64,000 nt of DNA from Sergeia podlipaevii (GCA_030849805.1 JASANZ010002198.1:1-64000); one strand, 5' to 3'; shown: positions 49,309 through 60,507, counted from the first letter of the stretch. The notes: a model not told the origin generated them from the sequence alone. A program made the numbers and translations.

Positions 49309-51846
49309 TTATGGCTTCTTCGGCGCCAGCATACCTTGCGCTGTATTGAAGAGATTGACAGGACTGTTGCCATCGGTGATAAGGTATCCCTTCAAACCAA
49401 GACCACCCAGCAGCTTCGCCTGCATCTCGGGGCCCGCCTGGGCAATGGCAACCAGCGTCTCACGACCAATGGCATCCACCATGCGCTTCACCCGCTCCGC
49501 CTCCGTCTCTGCCATGCGACGGGCCTTCTCTACCTCGAGTTCATTTTGACTTTGCGTGTACTCCAGTTCCACTGCTTGTCGCTGTTCCAGCTTCTTCAGC
49601 TCAGAGTAGGCTGAAATCTTGTAGGCCTGCGCACGCAGCTTCGCCTGTTTAAGCTCCGAGTCAACTTCAATCAGGAGCGCCTCCGCCTTGGCCTTGGCTT
49701 CAGCCATCGACTGCCCGCTCGCCTGTACCGCCTCGCTCTTTGCCTGCAGCTCCAACCATTCCGTCTTCGCCTTTTCCACCACAATCTTGTCAACCAGCTT
49801 CTGACGCTCCAGGTGCCCCTTAGCCTGCTGGTCCTTCAGTTCATTACCGTGGCGAGCAGCAGCCTCCTGTGACTTCGTGGTGATCTCAATAGCAAGCTGC
49901 ACAGATTTCTGCAAACTGTCGCGCGTCTTCTCGTCCGTCGGCTCCGCAGACTGCACGTCGATATTTGTCACTACGAAGTCATTGGCGGGAAAGCGGAGCT
50001 CGCGCTGAATTTCGCCGCCATCATCGAGCCCAAACACCGCACTGCGAATAATACGCGCTGAGTTGCGATGGAACGAGTCGAAATCCTCAGCTGCTACCGC
50101 TCCACGCACACGTGACGCGATCGTCTTGCAGCAGTCACCGATAAAATCAGGAACCGAAAAAGTTTTCTGGGACGGGTTCTTCGTGTCCACGTCGAAATAC
50201 CAGTTGTAAGACAGGCGCAACCGTAGGCGTGCGTGATCCGAAGTCTCCACAATAACGGTATCACTCGAGAAGCGAGGGCCAAGGAAAAGCTGCAAAGACT
50301 GCAGTGAGTTGGGCACCTTTGGCTTGCCCCCACTCAGTGAAAGCACAGTGAACTCCTCGTGCGGAGCCAGCATGACTAAATTAGGGCCTAACACAATGCG
50401 AGGTGTGGCCTTCTGATAATCGTAAATCTGCACCGCAGCGTTGTGTTCCACGTTGAAACGAACAATACGGTGACGCTCTCGGTGACTCACAAAGTTTGAG
50501 TCTCGCTGGGAGGTTTTACGACTCCCACCTGGGCACGTCAGCAGCTCTTCCACCTCACGAGGCAGATGCTTCTCCCACAGCACCTCGTTCTCGACCAACA
50601 TATAAGGCACGCCAACAACTGCGCGCACCTCGCCGGTGATGGTGTTCATAACGTAGATCCCTTCGTTCTTATCCAGTGCAATCACTTGACGCCGTTCAAT
50701 GATCTCCACATTGTTGTCCGGCACATACTCGGTTGGACCACGCAGCAGCCACGTTGTGCCCGCCACCTGCGCAGGCTTCCCATCGATGGCGCTCACGTCG
50801 TTGAGTGCCTTAAGAAGCAAAGCCTCGTCCTTGCCAATCACCACCACATCCTGTACTCTGCCATCCATTAACTCCTCCTCTGGGTGAAGAAAGAAAGTGC
50901 ACTCACCACGACGCACCTCTCGCTCACCAAAGCGGTTTACGCCAGTAGCGGTGTCCACTGGATTAAGGACCACGCAGTACTGCTGGGAAGTGAGGGTAAT
51001 GACGTTGGTCTTCGTTACTTCTTCTTCATACACATCCAGTACATGCACGGCTGCATCCCTGTTAGTCACCATCCACTGGCTACCTGCCCTACGCACATTG
51101 CCGTACACATCAATGAAATTGTGCGTAGCACGAAGGTGAAGCGCGACCTTGTTGCTCAGCACCATGCCCTTAACAATTCCCTCGACCTCCTCCTCCGCAG
51201 CAGCCAAGTACGGGCCTTGTTCACGTACCAGCCAAGACTGCCCAGCCAGCCGTGCGATACCGTTGCGGTCGGTAAAAACAGCTGTGGCTCTAACGCGAAG
51301 AGCCTCGTTTGGGTGCACTGTCTGTGCAACGACTTCTTCTAGCAGCTCTACATTCACCCGCGGCACGTACGTCTGCGGGCCCTTCTCAATCCACTCGCTG
51401 CCCGCGCGCACAATCGTGACTCCGTCGTCTTTGCAGAAGTTGCGCAAACACCGAGCGCGATAGCCGCGGTTGTGCGCGATCACAAGCATCTTAAATATGC
51501 TCTTCCCATTCTCCTCGTCAAGCTCCTCTCCGGGGTAGAGTGGGAAAGGATCTCCCTCAAAGCGAATCTCCTTGTCCCCCATGCGCAGCCGCACATTTCC
51601 TGTAGGCTCCACCACAGGGCTGCCGTCTGCCGAGCGCTCGACAGGGTTGTGCACGATGCAATACGACTGTGCCGGCACCGTAACGCATGCACAGGGTTCA
51701 AAAAGACAAGTTTCATGGCCTTGGCGAGTGTACACTATGGGACCGACAATAGTACGAGTGACGTTAGTGTTGTTGTCCAAGATGTGGATGTAATGGTACC
51801 GCTGGACGCGAATAACGTCATCACTGACAGCGGTGAAGTTGTTCAT
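49309..51846 (-). CDS. MVP: Major vault protein
   Basis: An 845-residue protein, close to the usual length of about 860-890. Residues 1 to about 480 consist of repeated vault domains with recurring P-x-Y-V-P-x-x-x-V-E and L-R-A-T/A-x-x-F-x-D-x-x-G-x-x-R elements, each ending in a W-L-V/M-R or similar turn. A shoulder domain follows at about 510-640 ([26 protein letters not shown]). The region 640-800 is a long Ala, Glu and Lys-rich helix forming the cap coiled coil, and the end has the cap-ring helix ([18 protein letters not shown]). MVP assembles into the vault, a large cytoplasmic ribonucleoprotein shell whose function is still unsettled. All domains are present and the frame is intact. ATG at 51846, with a good splice acceptor upstream. 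Confidence 0.97.
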   Translation of the reverse strand: MNNFTAVSDDVIRVQRYHYIHILDNNTNVTRTIVGPIVYTRQGHETCLFEPCACVTVPAQSYCIVHNPVERSADGSPVVEPTGNVRLRMGDKEIRFEGDPFPLYPGEELDEENGKSIFKMLVIAHNRGYRARCLRNFCKDDGVTIVRAGSEWIEKGPQTYVPRVNVELLEEVVAQTVHPNEALRVRATAVFTDRNGIARLAGQSWLVREQGPYLAAAEEEVEGIVKGMVLSNKVALHLRATHNFIDVYGNVRRAGSQWMVTNRDAAVHVLDVYEEEVTKTNVITLTSQQYCVVLNPVDTATGVNRFGEREVRRGECTFFLHPEEELMDGRVQDVVVIGKDEALLLKALNDVSAIDGKPAQVAGTTWLLRGPTEYVPDNNVEIIERRQVIALDKNEGIYVMNTITGEVRAVVGVPYMLVENEVLWEKHLPREVEELLTCPGGSRKTSQRDSNFVSHRERHRIVRFNVEHNAAVQIYDYQKATPRIVLGPNLVMLAPHEEFTVLSLSGGKPKVPNSLQSLQLFLGPRFSSDTVIVETSDHARLRLRLSYNWYFDVDTKNPSQKTFSVPDFIGDCCKTIASRVRGAVAAEDFDSFHRNSARIIRSAVFGLDDGGEIQRELRFPANDFVVTNIDVQSAEPTDEKTRDSLQKSVQLAIEITTKSQEAAARHGNELKDQQAKGHLERQKLVDKIVVEKAKTEWLELQAKSEAVQASGQSMAEAKAKAEALLIEVDSELKQAKLRAQAYKISAYSELKKLEQRQAVELEYTQSQNELEVEKARRMAETEAERVKRMVDAIGRETLVAIAQAGPEMQAKLLGGLGLKGYLITDGNSPVNLFNTAQGMLAPKKP

Positions 51847-51896
51847 GACGCGAAACCTGTATGCAAAGTGTGTGTGCGACTGTGTTTATGCCTATT

Positions 51897-51950
51897 CTGA
51901 AAAAGAACAACAAATAAGTGGCAAAAAAAAAAAAAAGATGAGAGAGAAAG
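51897..51950 (-). promoter_or_regulatory. Predicted trans-splice acceptor for MVP
   Basis: U/C-rich transcript tract at 51923-51950 followed by the AG at 51897-51898, about 50 nt before the MVP ATG. Prediction only. Confidence 0.45.
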
Positions 51951-52513
51951 CTTACACTGATGTAAAAAGTGCCTCTCTTTTGTTGGCAAAAGAAAAAGGA
52001 AGAAGCAAACCAGAAAATGATCTTATATAGGCAAAGACACACACACACACACAAAGAAAGAAAAAACGCAAAAAAAAAAATAATAATTGCTAGTTCGCTA
52101 CTTAATGGCACTAATGCATTAGCAATTGTGAGTACGTGTACAATAGGAACACAGCAAATCACGCAATCGCATCACACACAGAGAGAAAAAAGAAGAAGAA
52201 AAGGAAAAACTTGAGTGAAAACAGACGTGAGCAATAAAACAATACGATAGACAACCCCATTGATGTATCGCAGATGTATGTAGCACATGCCAGGCGCTGG
52301 CACGACTGAGCAGTATAAAGTGCTTTTTGGGAATACTTTCACACCCAGTGACTAAAAAAACAAAAAAGGAAAGTGACATTAGCGCTGGCCACGCTAAGAT
52401 GGAAGAATGCCCACCTCCCCTTCCAATTTCTTCTCTCTTCTCCCTCTATCATCCCTTCATCTTGCTAGTGCATCAGCAAAGGAAAAGTGTGCACTAAAGA
52501 AAACGAAGAATGT

Positions 52514-52515
<2 letters not shown>

Positions 52516-52541
<26 letters not shown>
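52516..52541. repeat. (GA)n microsatellite
   Basis: About 13 GA units in the spacer downstream of the cyclase-like gene. Confidence 0.85.
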
Positions 52542-52544
<3 letters not shown>

Positions 52545-52880
52545 GAGATGCTTAAGTGCGGCAGCAACAAACAGCAAGCACCCTTGTGCGTATATTTGCA
52601 TCGCTCTTTCCTTTTCATCTTTTTACTCCTCTCCATCTATCTATGTTATATATATATATCAAGCCATCTATTGTGCTTCTTGCACACGCATTCTATAACC
52701 GTGTAAAGGAACAGTACAGGTAGTATCCCACAGAACAGCAATCCCCAAAAGCCGTCCCAATCTATTACATATATACAAACGTCACCAGGAACAAGCATAC
52801 ATATAGAAACAGATACAAAGAAAGGCGAGAGATTCCGGCGCACTCCACAATGGCAAAAATGCATATCTGCCAGAAAGACG

Positions 52881-55502
52881 CTAGATACGCCCGCCACGGT
52901 AACCGCCGCTTGAAGCTGTCTGCTGCCCACCGACATTGGCACCCACATCGAGCGTCTGGCACAGCCGTCGGATGGTCTGCTCGCGCTCCTGCAGGGTTCC
53001 ACGCAGTTTGTCGTTATCACGGCGGTGCTTCTCAACGATTTCACGCATTAATTGATCGTTGCGGAGGCCGGTCACCTCGATCTCCGTGCGCAGTTCGTCC
53101 TCACGGGACTCAGTTATGGCGTGCTCCCGCAGATAATCCTTCAAACCCTTGGACTGCACATCTAGCTCCTCTAGCGAAATTTCCAAGTGGCGGATGTCAG
53201 CGCGGATCTCCTCCGCACGCACCGCCACCTTCTCCATCACGCTGTACAGATCGTTCATCTGCGACACCATCTCGGGTGGCGGGAGCAGGTGGAAGTGAGC
53301 ACGCGCGCCGCGAGTACGAACCGTAAGAGACGCCATCTCTGCATGCACCGAGTGGAACTCTTCTTGTAAGAGCCCAATTGCCTCCTTCAAGGCGGACCGC
53401 CTCTCTGCAAGCACTTCGATCTCTGTCGACAGAATGGACTGTCGCACGCCAGAAAGCGCTGAAACAGCCGGGATTTCCATCTTGGAAGTGGAGCGGAAAG
53501 TACGCTCGCGCAGACTCTGTGGAAGTGCCTGCAGAAGCTGTAACGTCTGTTTCTCCTGGGTGCCAGTCTGACTGTTATAAGCGACGATGGGGAAGGCGCC
53601 AAGATCCGTGACGACCAGCTGGCCAAGCTCATGTCGCTTGCGCAGGCACAGCTGCCATGCAGGCTTTGATATGATGACCTGACCGCCCTGCGCAAGCGCA
53701 GCCATGTGGATGAGCTGCGAGACCGCGCGACCATAGTAGTGACAACGATACGAGCCGTTGGTGAGCAAAATTGCTGTGGGCTCAACAAAAGCTTCACCGC
53801 AGTGCATCGCCATAGACACCCGCAATCCACGAAATACAACATGCCGATCGTAGTTTGTAGAGCGTTCCTCCTTGCACAACACAGACCGTAGCAGCTCAGG
53901 TGGCCACGGCACGCGCGTCAGCCATTCTTGAGACTCAGTACAAAAGCGGCATGCGGCCGCCGCATCGCCAAATGCCAGCAGCATCGACACATCATCGCTG
54001 TAGCACTCATAGGCACCGTACTCACCCATCTTGAGGCGAACCGTGCTGCTTAGAAGCGACACCGCAGTTCGCATCGACGCTGTGTCGTCTGTCCACAAAA
54101 CCGCACCGTTAGGAATGGATAAGCACACAAAAACAACATTACGCAACGGCGGGTGAGCCAGGAGCGGCACCTCATCGACCATGGCAGCGCCGCCACTCAC
54201 ACTGCCCTCAAGATTGTCGCTGAAAAAGTATAGGCGCGACAGTGCACTTGTGAGCGCAGCCTCGGCTTCGTTGCACTTGTCTTCCGTCTCGCGGATGGCT
54301 TTCTTGAGGCGACCTTGACGATCAGCCAGTTGCGTCAGTTGCTGGTCACTTGGCAGCTCCTTCTTTGCGCCGCCACGTCCATCATCCCCATCATCCCCGG
54401 AAGTGCGAAACCTCTTGATCATCTTCAGCTGTAGCAGACGATAAACAATGCGCTCAACGATGAGCTTCGCTTCAGGCTCCTCAAGCGCAACACGTGGGGC
54501 GTAAAGGTAGGGAATCTGGTGAATCTCTGGGTCCACCGGATCTACCGCGGACTCCGGCACCGCCGCAACAAAGGCTTGGTAGAACGTGTCGAGTGCGGAG
54601 AGAATATAGTTGTTCCACAGTTTGTATCGCTGCAGCACCTCATCGCGGTCTGCTAAGGCAGCAGCGAGCTGCTCAGCTGCCTTTCGGGAGTCAGCAAGAG
54701 CCGTTTCCTTGCCGCTACGCTCACGTTGCAGCGCTTCCTCGCTGGTGTGGCGAAGTTCATCTAGACGTGCCTCTGCCGCTCTCAGGCGCTCCTTGTAGTC
54801 AGACTCAACGCGTGCAAGTGTGTTCTTGGCTTCGGTGCACTGCATCACAAAGTGGGCCTCCGCCGCCTTGCCAGCCTCACGCACCGCCTTTAGTTCAGCT
54901 ATAAGCTCCGCCACCTTGGCACTGTAGCGGCTTTCTACATACTCCACCTCTCGTGCTGCCGCCGCCTTCACATCTTCTAGCTGACGTTGAAACTCCTTTG
55001 CCAGCTGTGCACAGCGCTCTGCCGCCAGTCGTGCCTCTGTCTTGAGTGCAAGCTGCTCGTTCTCATGCTGCGACTTGGCCAAGCGCAGCTGATGTTCTGT
55101 GCTGTCCTTCAGCTCCGACATTTCCTTCGTAAGCGCTGCTACTTTGCCCTGCAGCTCCACAATAGTGCCATCACGCTCCGCCAGCTGAGCACGGGACTGC
55201 TCCGTCACAGCAAACTCCACAAAACGAATGTCACTGTGGGCGTTGCCAAGCTGCGTTCGAAGGTCTGAGCACAACTTGAGCAATTCCTCAATTTCCTTCT
55301 CCTTGAGTGCGATCGCAGTCGCGTGCTTCTGCACCACCCCAGTACGCCATGGACGCTCCAGATCTGGACGACTGAACAGCTCCTCGCCACGTACTATACC
55401 GGTTCGCGTCTTGAGGTAGGTTCCCGGTACTAGGTCCGCTCCAGATACTCCCACTGTCTTGCCGGCACCATCCTCTCTTCTCATTTTGTGCTCAATGGAC
55501 AT
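52881..55502 (-). CDS. Coiled-coil protein with degenerate class III nucleotidyl cyclase domain
   Basis: An 873-residue protein. Residues about 60-330 form a long coiled coil. The region about 452-620 resembles the class III adenylate/guanylate cyclase catalytic domain of trypanosomatid receptor cyclases: SIPNGAVLW aligned to the family's TDIESSTALW, YSDDVSM aligned to TVGDSFM, FRGLRVSMAMHCG to WNGLRVRVGIHTG, YYGRAVSQLIHMA to YYGxxxNxAAR, and GGQVIIS. The first metal-binding Asp is Ser462, and the Asn and Arg that act on the substrate in the YYG...N...R block are replaced. The second Asp is kept (Asp503/504). It therefore seems inactive as a cyclase, or needs a partner. Residues about 680-850 are a second coiled coil. 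There is no membrane helix. Start is the ATG at 55502; the frame to 55565 begins with GTG. Confidence 0.8.
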   Translation of the reverse strand: MSIEHKMRREDGAGKTVGVSGADLVPGTYLKTRTGIVRGEELFSRPDLERPWRTGVVQKHATAIALKEKEIEELLKLCSDLRTQLGNAHSDIRFVEFAVTEQSRAQLAERDGTIVELQGKVAALTKEMSELKDSTEHQLRLAKSQHENEQLALKTEARLAAERCAQLAKEFQRQLEDVKAAAAREVEYVESRYSAKVAELIAELKAVREAGKAAEAHFVMQCTEAKNTLARVESDYKERLRAAEARLDELRHTSEEALQRERSGKETALADSRKAAEQLAAALADRDEVLQRYKLWNNYILSALDTFYQAFVAAVPESAVDPVDPEIHQIPYLYAPRVALEEPEAKLIVERIVYRLLQLKMIKRFRTSGDDGDDGRGGAKKELPSDQQLTQLADRQGRLKKAIRETEDKCNEAEAALTSALSRLYFFSDNLEGSVSGGAAMVDEVPLLAHPPLRNVVFVCLSIPNGAVLWTDDTASMRTAVSLLSSTVRLKMGEYGAYECYSDDVSMLLAFGDAAAACRFCTESQEWLTRVPWPPELLRSVLCKEERSTNYDRHVVFRGLRVSMAMHCGEAFVEPTAILLTNGSYRCHYYGRAVSQLIHMAALAQGGQVIISKPAWQLCLRKRHELGQLVVTDLGAFPIVAYNSQTGTQEKQTLQLLQALPQSLRERTFRSTSKMEIPAVSALSGVRQSILSTEIEVLAERRSALKEAIGLLQEEFHSVHAEMASLTVRTRGARAHFHLLPPPEMVSQMNDLYSVMEKVAVRAEEIRADIRHLEISLEELDVQSKGLKDYLREHAITESREDELRTEIEVTGLRNDQLMREIVEKHRRDNDKLRGTLQEREQTIRRLCQTLDVGANVGGQQTASSGGYRGGRI

Positions 55503-56917
55503 AAACTGTTTGTCCGAGAAGAGTGCAAAAAAAAAAGGGGGGGGGGGAATCAATACGTATATCACTTGAATTATGTGTAGCTCTCTAGAAACGTAGAAGT
55601 TGAAAATGAACGTAAAAAAAAAAAAAAAAAATCAGGTACGCGTGTGTAAAGATGAGTATTCACTAACAGCTCTATGTGAAGCACACACACACACACACAC
55701 ACACACCGAAAAAAAAAAAAAAAGCTGCTTTTGTTCAGTGCAAGAACAAACCCGCCAGTACAACTCCAAAAAAAAAAGAGAGAAATACCAATGCAAATAA
55801 ATAAGCTCAAAATAAAACCAGCAATACGAGGAGTGAAGAATAAGACTTAATGAAAAGACAAATAAAAAAAAAATGGCATACTGTGCGACGCGCACAAGCA
55901 GCAAAGCAATGTACTTGCATTACTTTTATTTTGTTGTTGTTATTTCCCCAATTGATGGTACATCGCATAGTGTAGAGTCCCTATTCATCGCTCTTCACAA
56001 AACAAACAAAAAATCCAGACAGAGGAAGCATCTAACCGCTCACAAACCCGTTCAATCAACAAGTATATTAAGCGGAGGAAAGGTTTTTAAATACTACTTT
56101 AAAAGCCTCCATCCCTATGTATACATTCCCGTGAATTTCATGAAAGGACCAGTGACTCCTTGCCTCTATTTGTATAAGTATATACATAAATATATCTAGT
56201 GCAAACATAAAATCAAAAACTGTCATGCGCCATCACACAGGTACACACACACACAATCCAAATTTTTTCAAAAGGAAAAAAAAACGTCGAGTGACTAAAG
56301 AGAAAAAAAGGCGGCAGCGCTAGGTACTTCAGGCTACATTGCCAGATACAGTACCCTAACGCATTTATAAAGAGAAAAAAGGCTCGTGTCCCCAAATGAA
56401 TATAACATATCTAGTTGCTTTACAAAATCTAGTGTGCATTCCACGTAAAATCAAAAAGAAGTGCGGCGTGTCTTGTATCTGCATGCAGAGTCAGTCCAAG
56501 CTTCACCGTTTAGAATTTTTCATTTTCTTCTCTTTCTCAATGACAGTTGCACATTGAGTATGTATCGTACTCCGACATTCCGATGCTCCCATGGATTGCA
56601 GTGATATCAATACACCATCAAAGAGAGAGAGAGAGAGAGAGCTTTTGCTTCATTCAACTTTACAGACAAACACACAGAAGACATCATCTATCAGTATGCT
56701 AAGAGACAAAAGGAAAACACACTTTTTCTTTCCCATCTCGTATGTACATTCATGCAAATATACAAGGAGCCACAATAAACATAACAGATAACAAAAAGGA
56801 ACACAAAGGGCTCTGCCATCATGTGAGTATGATTTTTCTTTCTCTTTCGTCGTTCTTGTTGACTTCTGCAACTGACCCATAAAAGAAGGTTGGAAAATAA
56901 AGAAGGGCAAAAAGGCA
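55503..56917. other. Spacer (1.4 kb)
   Basis: A tract at 55614-55630, (CA)n at 55681-55705 and (GA)n at 56622-56641. The A tracts are U tracts in the transcript. A plus-strand ATG frame of 108 codons at 55873-56199 is not accepted (wrong strand, Lys/Tyr-rich, no motif). Confidence 0.6.
55681..55705. repeat. (CA)n microsatellite
   Basis: About 12 CA units between A tracts. Confidence 0.85.
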
Positions 56918-58669
56918 TTAAACCGGATATGGAACAAAGTGGATGTCCATCGTCTTCTTAAACCGCGCCAGCTCGTCGCTGAGTGCACGTACCTCCTCAA
57001 AGCGAAGCAACTCTGCCTTCCTCAAGTCCTGCTGCAGTTGTTCAATCACCTCGGCCTGATTGGCAATGCGAGCCTTCATCCATATTTCCGTCTCCATGGC
57101 AGCTTGTTCCTTGAGGGACGCCTCGCGCTGCACCTCCTTGAGTGAATCGCGGAGCTTGGCGGCCTGATCGACAGCCCGACTAGACCTACTCACCTCCACG
57201 TCCTTTCGGTGTGGGATGAAGTGTGCGTCAAGAATATCCTGCAGACGCTTTATCTCCTCATTCTTGCCATCGCAGACCACGTTGAAGCCACGCTCCTTCT
57301 CCTCTAGCGCGGCCTGCAGCTGGAAGACAGTGGTCTTCAAGATAGATATGTCCGAGAGCAGACGGTCCTCCCGCTGCTTGCGCTCCTTTGCGCGTACGGC
57401 CTCCTTCTCACCAATTCTTTCCATTTCCTCAACAGTTTGATGCATGTCAGCGGTGCAACGCGCCAGCTCCACCTCATAGCCCTCGCGCTCGTCGTTGAGG
57501 CGCTGCTGCAGTTGAGCCACGGCGGTGCGATTATTGGTAATCTGGGCGTTGAGGAAAGTGACCTTGTCAAAGTGCTCACGTTCCTTCCGATGCAGGAGTG
57601 CCTCGAGGTCATCGACCTTCTTCTGCAGCGCTTCCATCTCAACGAGACAGTTCTTTGCGTCCGCCTCGGCGGCCTCACGCGCGTTCTCCGCATCGCGCAC
57701 GGCCTCACTGCACTGAGTGCGCATCGTTTCGATCTCGCTGTTGAGATACTCCGCGTCAAACTTCATTTGCTCGAGCTGCTGCTGGTACTCCCGGAGCTCT
57801 GTGCTCGCGCGTATCGTGCTTTCCGCATGCTCACTTCGCACCACCTCTAGCTCCTCCTGAGTATTGGCGCACTTGGCCTCAAGCGCCAGACATTCCTCCC
57901 GCGCTCGGTTCGTCCTCTGGCGTTCATCCTCGAGCTGCTCCTGGAAGTGACGCCGACTCTCGTCCAACTGTGCGTTGAGAAGCTGCATGAGCGTGATGTT
58001 CTTCTTGTCATCTGCCTCACGCTCCTCAATAGCGCTCTGCAGGGTCTTGTTAATCGTGAGAGCTTTCTCCAGCTCGCGCTCCAGTGCCTTGATCTTCATG
58101 ATGTATTCGCGATCGTTTGACTCACGCTCCTCGACAACTATCTCAAGTTGCACACGCTGCTCCTCCACGGTGGACGAGACAATGTGAAGTTGCTCCCGCA
58201 ACACAGTCTTCTCTTCCTCATAGTTCGCCCGCATGGTCTCATTATCGCTACGAAACTTCTCCACACGGATAACCATATTCTCCCTCTCCTGAGAAAATAT
58301 TTGCTGGCGCTCATCCATCTCCGCCTTGAGCAAACTTACCTCATTGAGTAGCGAGTCGCGTAGAACCGAAAGGTGGGCAATCTGGCTTTCAAAGCTGTAG
58401 CGATCATCCTTCAAAGCGTCGCACACTTCGGTCACCTTCGCGCCAAGCTCCTCAATTCTACGTTCCTTCTCGCGAATAAGACGGAGCTGTTCCTCTCGAA
58501 TGAGGCTCATGCGTTCATCCTGCTCCTCACGTTCACGGCGCTCGTTTTCGCGACGTTGCAGTTCCTCGGCCTCATCTTCCACAACGCGAAGTGCGGCGAG
58601 ACGCACCTCCTCTGCCTTTGCCGAGTTCTTGCTCTTCTTCTTCGCCTTCCCCTTAGCCTTTTTCACCAT
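56918..58669 (-). CDS. Coiled-coil protein (583 aa), unknown, possibly cytoskeletal
   Basis: A 583-residue protein with a Lys-rich start (MVKKAKGKAKKKSK) and almost continuous heptad repeats from about residue 30 to 570, rich in Glu, Arg, Gln and Leu. It has no head or tail domain; the end (ARFKKTMDIHFVPYPV) is short and hydrophobic, and a related HFIPH occurs near residue 490. Long all-helical proteins with a basic N-terminus are common among axonemal and basal-body components of ciliates and trypanosomatids, and this one could belong there, but no specific family signature is visible. The ATG at 58669 is preceded by a normal leader. Neighbours include another coiled-coil gene on the left. 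Confidence 0.8.
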   Translation of the reverse strand: MVKKAKGKAKKKSKNSAKAEEVRLAALRVVEDEAEELQRRENERREREEQDERMSLIREEQLRLIREKERRIEELGAKVTEVCDALKDDRYSFESQIAHLSVLRDSLLNEVSLLKAEMDERQQIFSQERENMVIRVEKFRSDNETMRANYEEEKTVLREQLHIVSSTVEEQRVQLEIVVEERESNDREYIMKIKALERELEKALTINKTLQSAIEEREADDKKNITLMQLLNAQLDESRRHFQEQLEDERQRTNRAREECLALEAKCANTQEELEVVRSEHAESTIRASTELREYQQQLEQMKFDAEYLNSEIETMRTQCSEAVRDAENAREAAEADAKNCLVEMEALQKKVDDLEALLHRKEREHFDKVTFLNAQITNNRTAVAQLQQRLNDEREGYEVELARCTADMHQTVEEMERIGEKEAVRAKERKQREDRLLSDISILKTTVFQLQAALEEKERGFNVVCDGKNEEIKRLQDILDAHFIPHRKDVEVSRSSRAVDQAAKLRDSLKEVQREASLKEQAAMETEIWMKARIANQAEVIEQLQQDLRKAELLRFEEVRALSDELARFKKTMDIHFVPYPV

Positions 58670-59503
58670 TTTGTTTGCTTTACGCAGCTATGTTAGACTA
58701 TACGTGAAGAGGTAGACGAGATGCAGAAATAACAGAAACGGCAGCAAAAAAAAAAATGTTGCGTGCTTTAACTCAACTTTATAGTATATATACCCTACAC
58801 AATTTTTCAAAAAAAAAATTGTGATTTTGCCGTTGATGATAAACCAATAAGAAAAAACAAAATGAAAATAAGGGGATACGAAAGCAACAACGTCAAATAT
58901 ATATTAGAAAAAAGAACTATAATAGATGTGCAATGCACGATATGAAAAAATGGGGGTATCAACTGCATGCATACAAAAGAAAAATAGTATAGCAACGAGT
59001 GGTTGGCAGTCTTCACATAATGTCACACACCCCAAAGTTCAGAATCCCTGCAAAAGAAGAAAATATCAGCAATTGTTGGTTTGGGTAGATACTCATTATT
59101 GTCTCTTCAACTTCCTCATTTTAATAGGGAATTGTGTTTTGTGTGTGCGTGTGTAGTAGGGTAAAGAGGAGGAAAAAAAAGAGGATATACTTGACTCGAT
59201 AAACCGCATTGATATGTCATTCCGCACTTTTGTTTTCCCTTGCCACCTTTTTACCTTCAGCAACTACGTACTATACAGTTTCTCCCGAAGCACTAGCACT
59301 CTCTAATGCACAGTACATATTGTAGTAATGACGACGGTACTCGTAATACGAAAAGACATAATGTTAATTGAATTGTATATAATCAGTCCAATATCAGGTT
59401 CATGATATTGTAACTACCTCTTTGTGCAATGCAAGCATTGATTACACAACAGCGCACAAGAAAAGAAATGAAAGGAAGGAGAAAAAAAAACGCAGGGGTA
59501 TTT
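58670..59503. other. Spacer
   Basis: A- and T-rich with few tracts: A12 at 58746-58757 and A9 at 58810-58818. The 3' half (59180-59420) has mixed composition; nothing recognised. Confidence 0.6.
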
Positions 59504-60097
59504 TCAAGAAGAATTTTGAAGGTACTGGGATAGCCACCGGAACCCATCACCATAACCAATCTTCTTCACAACGCTGCACATGTAAACCTCCAAGGGACGA
59601 ACTGCAGGATCAGTGACCTTGGTGTTCTTACCTGTAAGCTGGTTATTGAGGCCCATGGCAGCCACAAGAGCATCCTCGGAGCACGCGCGGCCAGCCACGT
59701 CAATCTTATTTCCTAGAATAAGAAACGCCGTCTTGGCAAGCTCCTCGGTCTGAAGGAGCATGTCGAGCTCCTGCTTTGCCTCAGCGAAGCGTTCAGGGTT
59801 TGCTGCATCCACAATGAAGACAACACCGTCAACCTTGGTGAAGTAGTCCTTCCAGAGGCGACGGGCTTCCAAGTGGCCACCCATATCGATCGTTTTGAGC
59901 TTAATTCCACCCAAAGTGAGCTCCTCCACGTTCGGGTGGAACGTAGGTCGGTGCACGTGGACTTGATCGGTGGCAAGCTTTCCCAGAAGGGTTGTCTTTC
60001 CGGCATTGTCAAGGCCAAGAAACAAAATTTTGCCAGTTTTGTTAGACAGGCCGAGGTATGAAAGCCAATCCCACAGCCATTTAAACCACCCAGCCAT
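59504..60097 (-). CDS. SAR1: SAR1 small GTPase (COPII coat)
   Basis: A 197-residue GTPase of normal Sar1 length. The N-terminal amphipathic helix ([17 protein letters not shown]) inserts in the ER membrane in this family and lacks the Gly2 myristoylation site of Arf. G1 is GLDNAGKT (28-35), switch I Thr is at about 52 in RPTFHP, G3 is DMGGH (71-75; Arf has DVGGQ), and G4 is NKID (130-133). The DMGGH and the N-terminal helix distinguish Sar1 from Arf and Arl proteins. Sar1-GTP recruits Sec23/24 at ER exit sites to form COPII vesicles. All nucleotide-binding residues are intact. The ATG at 60097 follows an AG at 60137-60138 and a strong pyrimidine tract at 60170-60203 in the transcript. Confidence 0.97.
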   Translation of the reverse strand: MAGWFKWLWDWLSYLGLSNKTGKILFLGLDNAGKTTLLGKLATDQVHVHRPTFHPNVEELTLGGIKLKTIDMGGHLEARRLWKDYFTKVDGVVFIVDAANPERFAEAKQELDMLLQTEELAKTAFLILGNKIDVAGRACSEDALVAAMGLNNQLTGKNTKVTDPAVRPLEVYMCSVVKKIGYGDGFRWLSQYLQNSS

Positions 60098-60507
60098 GTT
60101 GTGCTAATATAGTTCCTTTGATTTAGAAATATGTATCTTTAATATCGTTGTCGTCGTTAGTGCAGACACAAAAACAAGAGGAAGAAAAAAAAAAGAAAAA
60201 AAGTATTTTCGATACAACAAATGAACTATATGTATCAATAGTGGCCTAAAAAGAGCACAAAAAACACACACATCAAAAAACCACTATATATATATATATA
60301 TGTATCAATAAAGAATATGCAAGCAAACAGATTACGCAACAACGTCTCTCACATCCACATTCTCACTCTCTTTCTCTTTCACTGTCTTCGATACACTAAG
60401 CACGACACAAAACAAAATAGTTATCGTATCATGGGTGAAAGAACGGAGAAGGGGAGGGAAGCCCACTGCCGTAGATAAATCTAGAACAGCCTCCCGTACG
60501 CACTCAG
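60098..60507. other. Spacer with SAR1 splice acceptor
   Basis: Short spacer with a (TA)n run near 60285-60300. The pyrimidine tract (transcript sense) at 60170-60203 and AG at 60137-60138 serve SAR1. Confidence 0.6.
60137..60203 (-). promoter_or_regulatory. Predicted trans-splice acceptor for SAR1
   Basis: U/C-rich run at 60170-60203 and the next AG at 60137-60138, about 40 nt before the ATG. Prediction only. Confidence 0.5.

Larger units (their letters stand above)
51847..52880. other. Spacer
   Basis: Leader of MVP and 3' flank of the cyclase-like gene, with CA and (GA)n runs (52516-52541) and a TA run near 52648-52659. A 6-bp hairpin lies at 52288-52302. No gene seen. Confidence 0.6.

Noticed and set aside
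55873..56199. Plus-strand ATG frame of 108 codons in a spacer
   Set aside because: Opposite strand to all genes in the unit, Lys/Tyr-rich, no motif, no splice signal in that direction.
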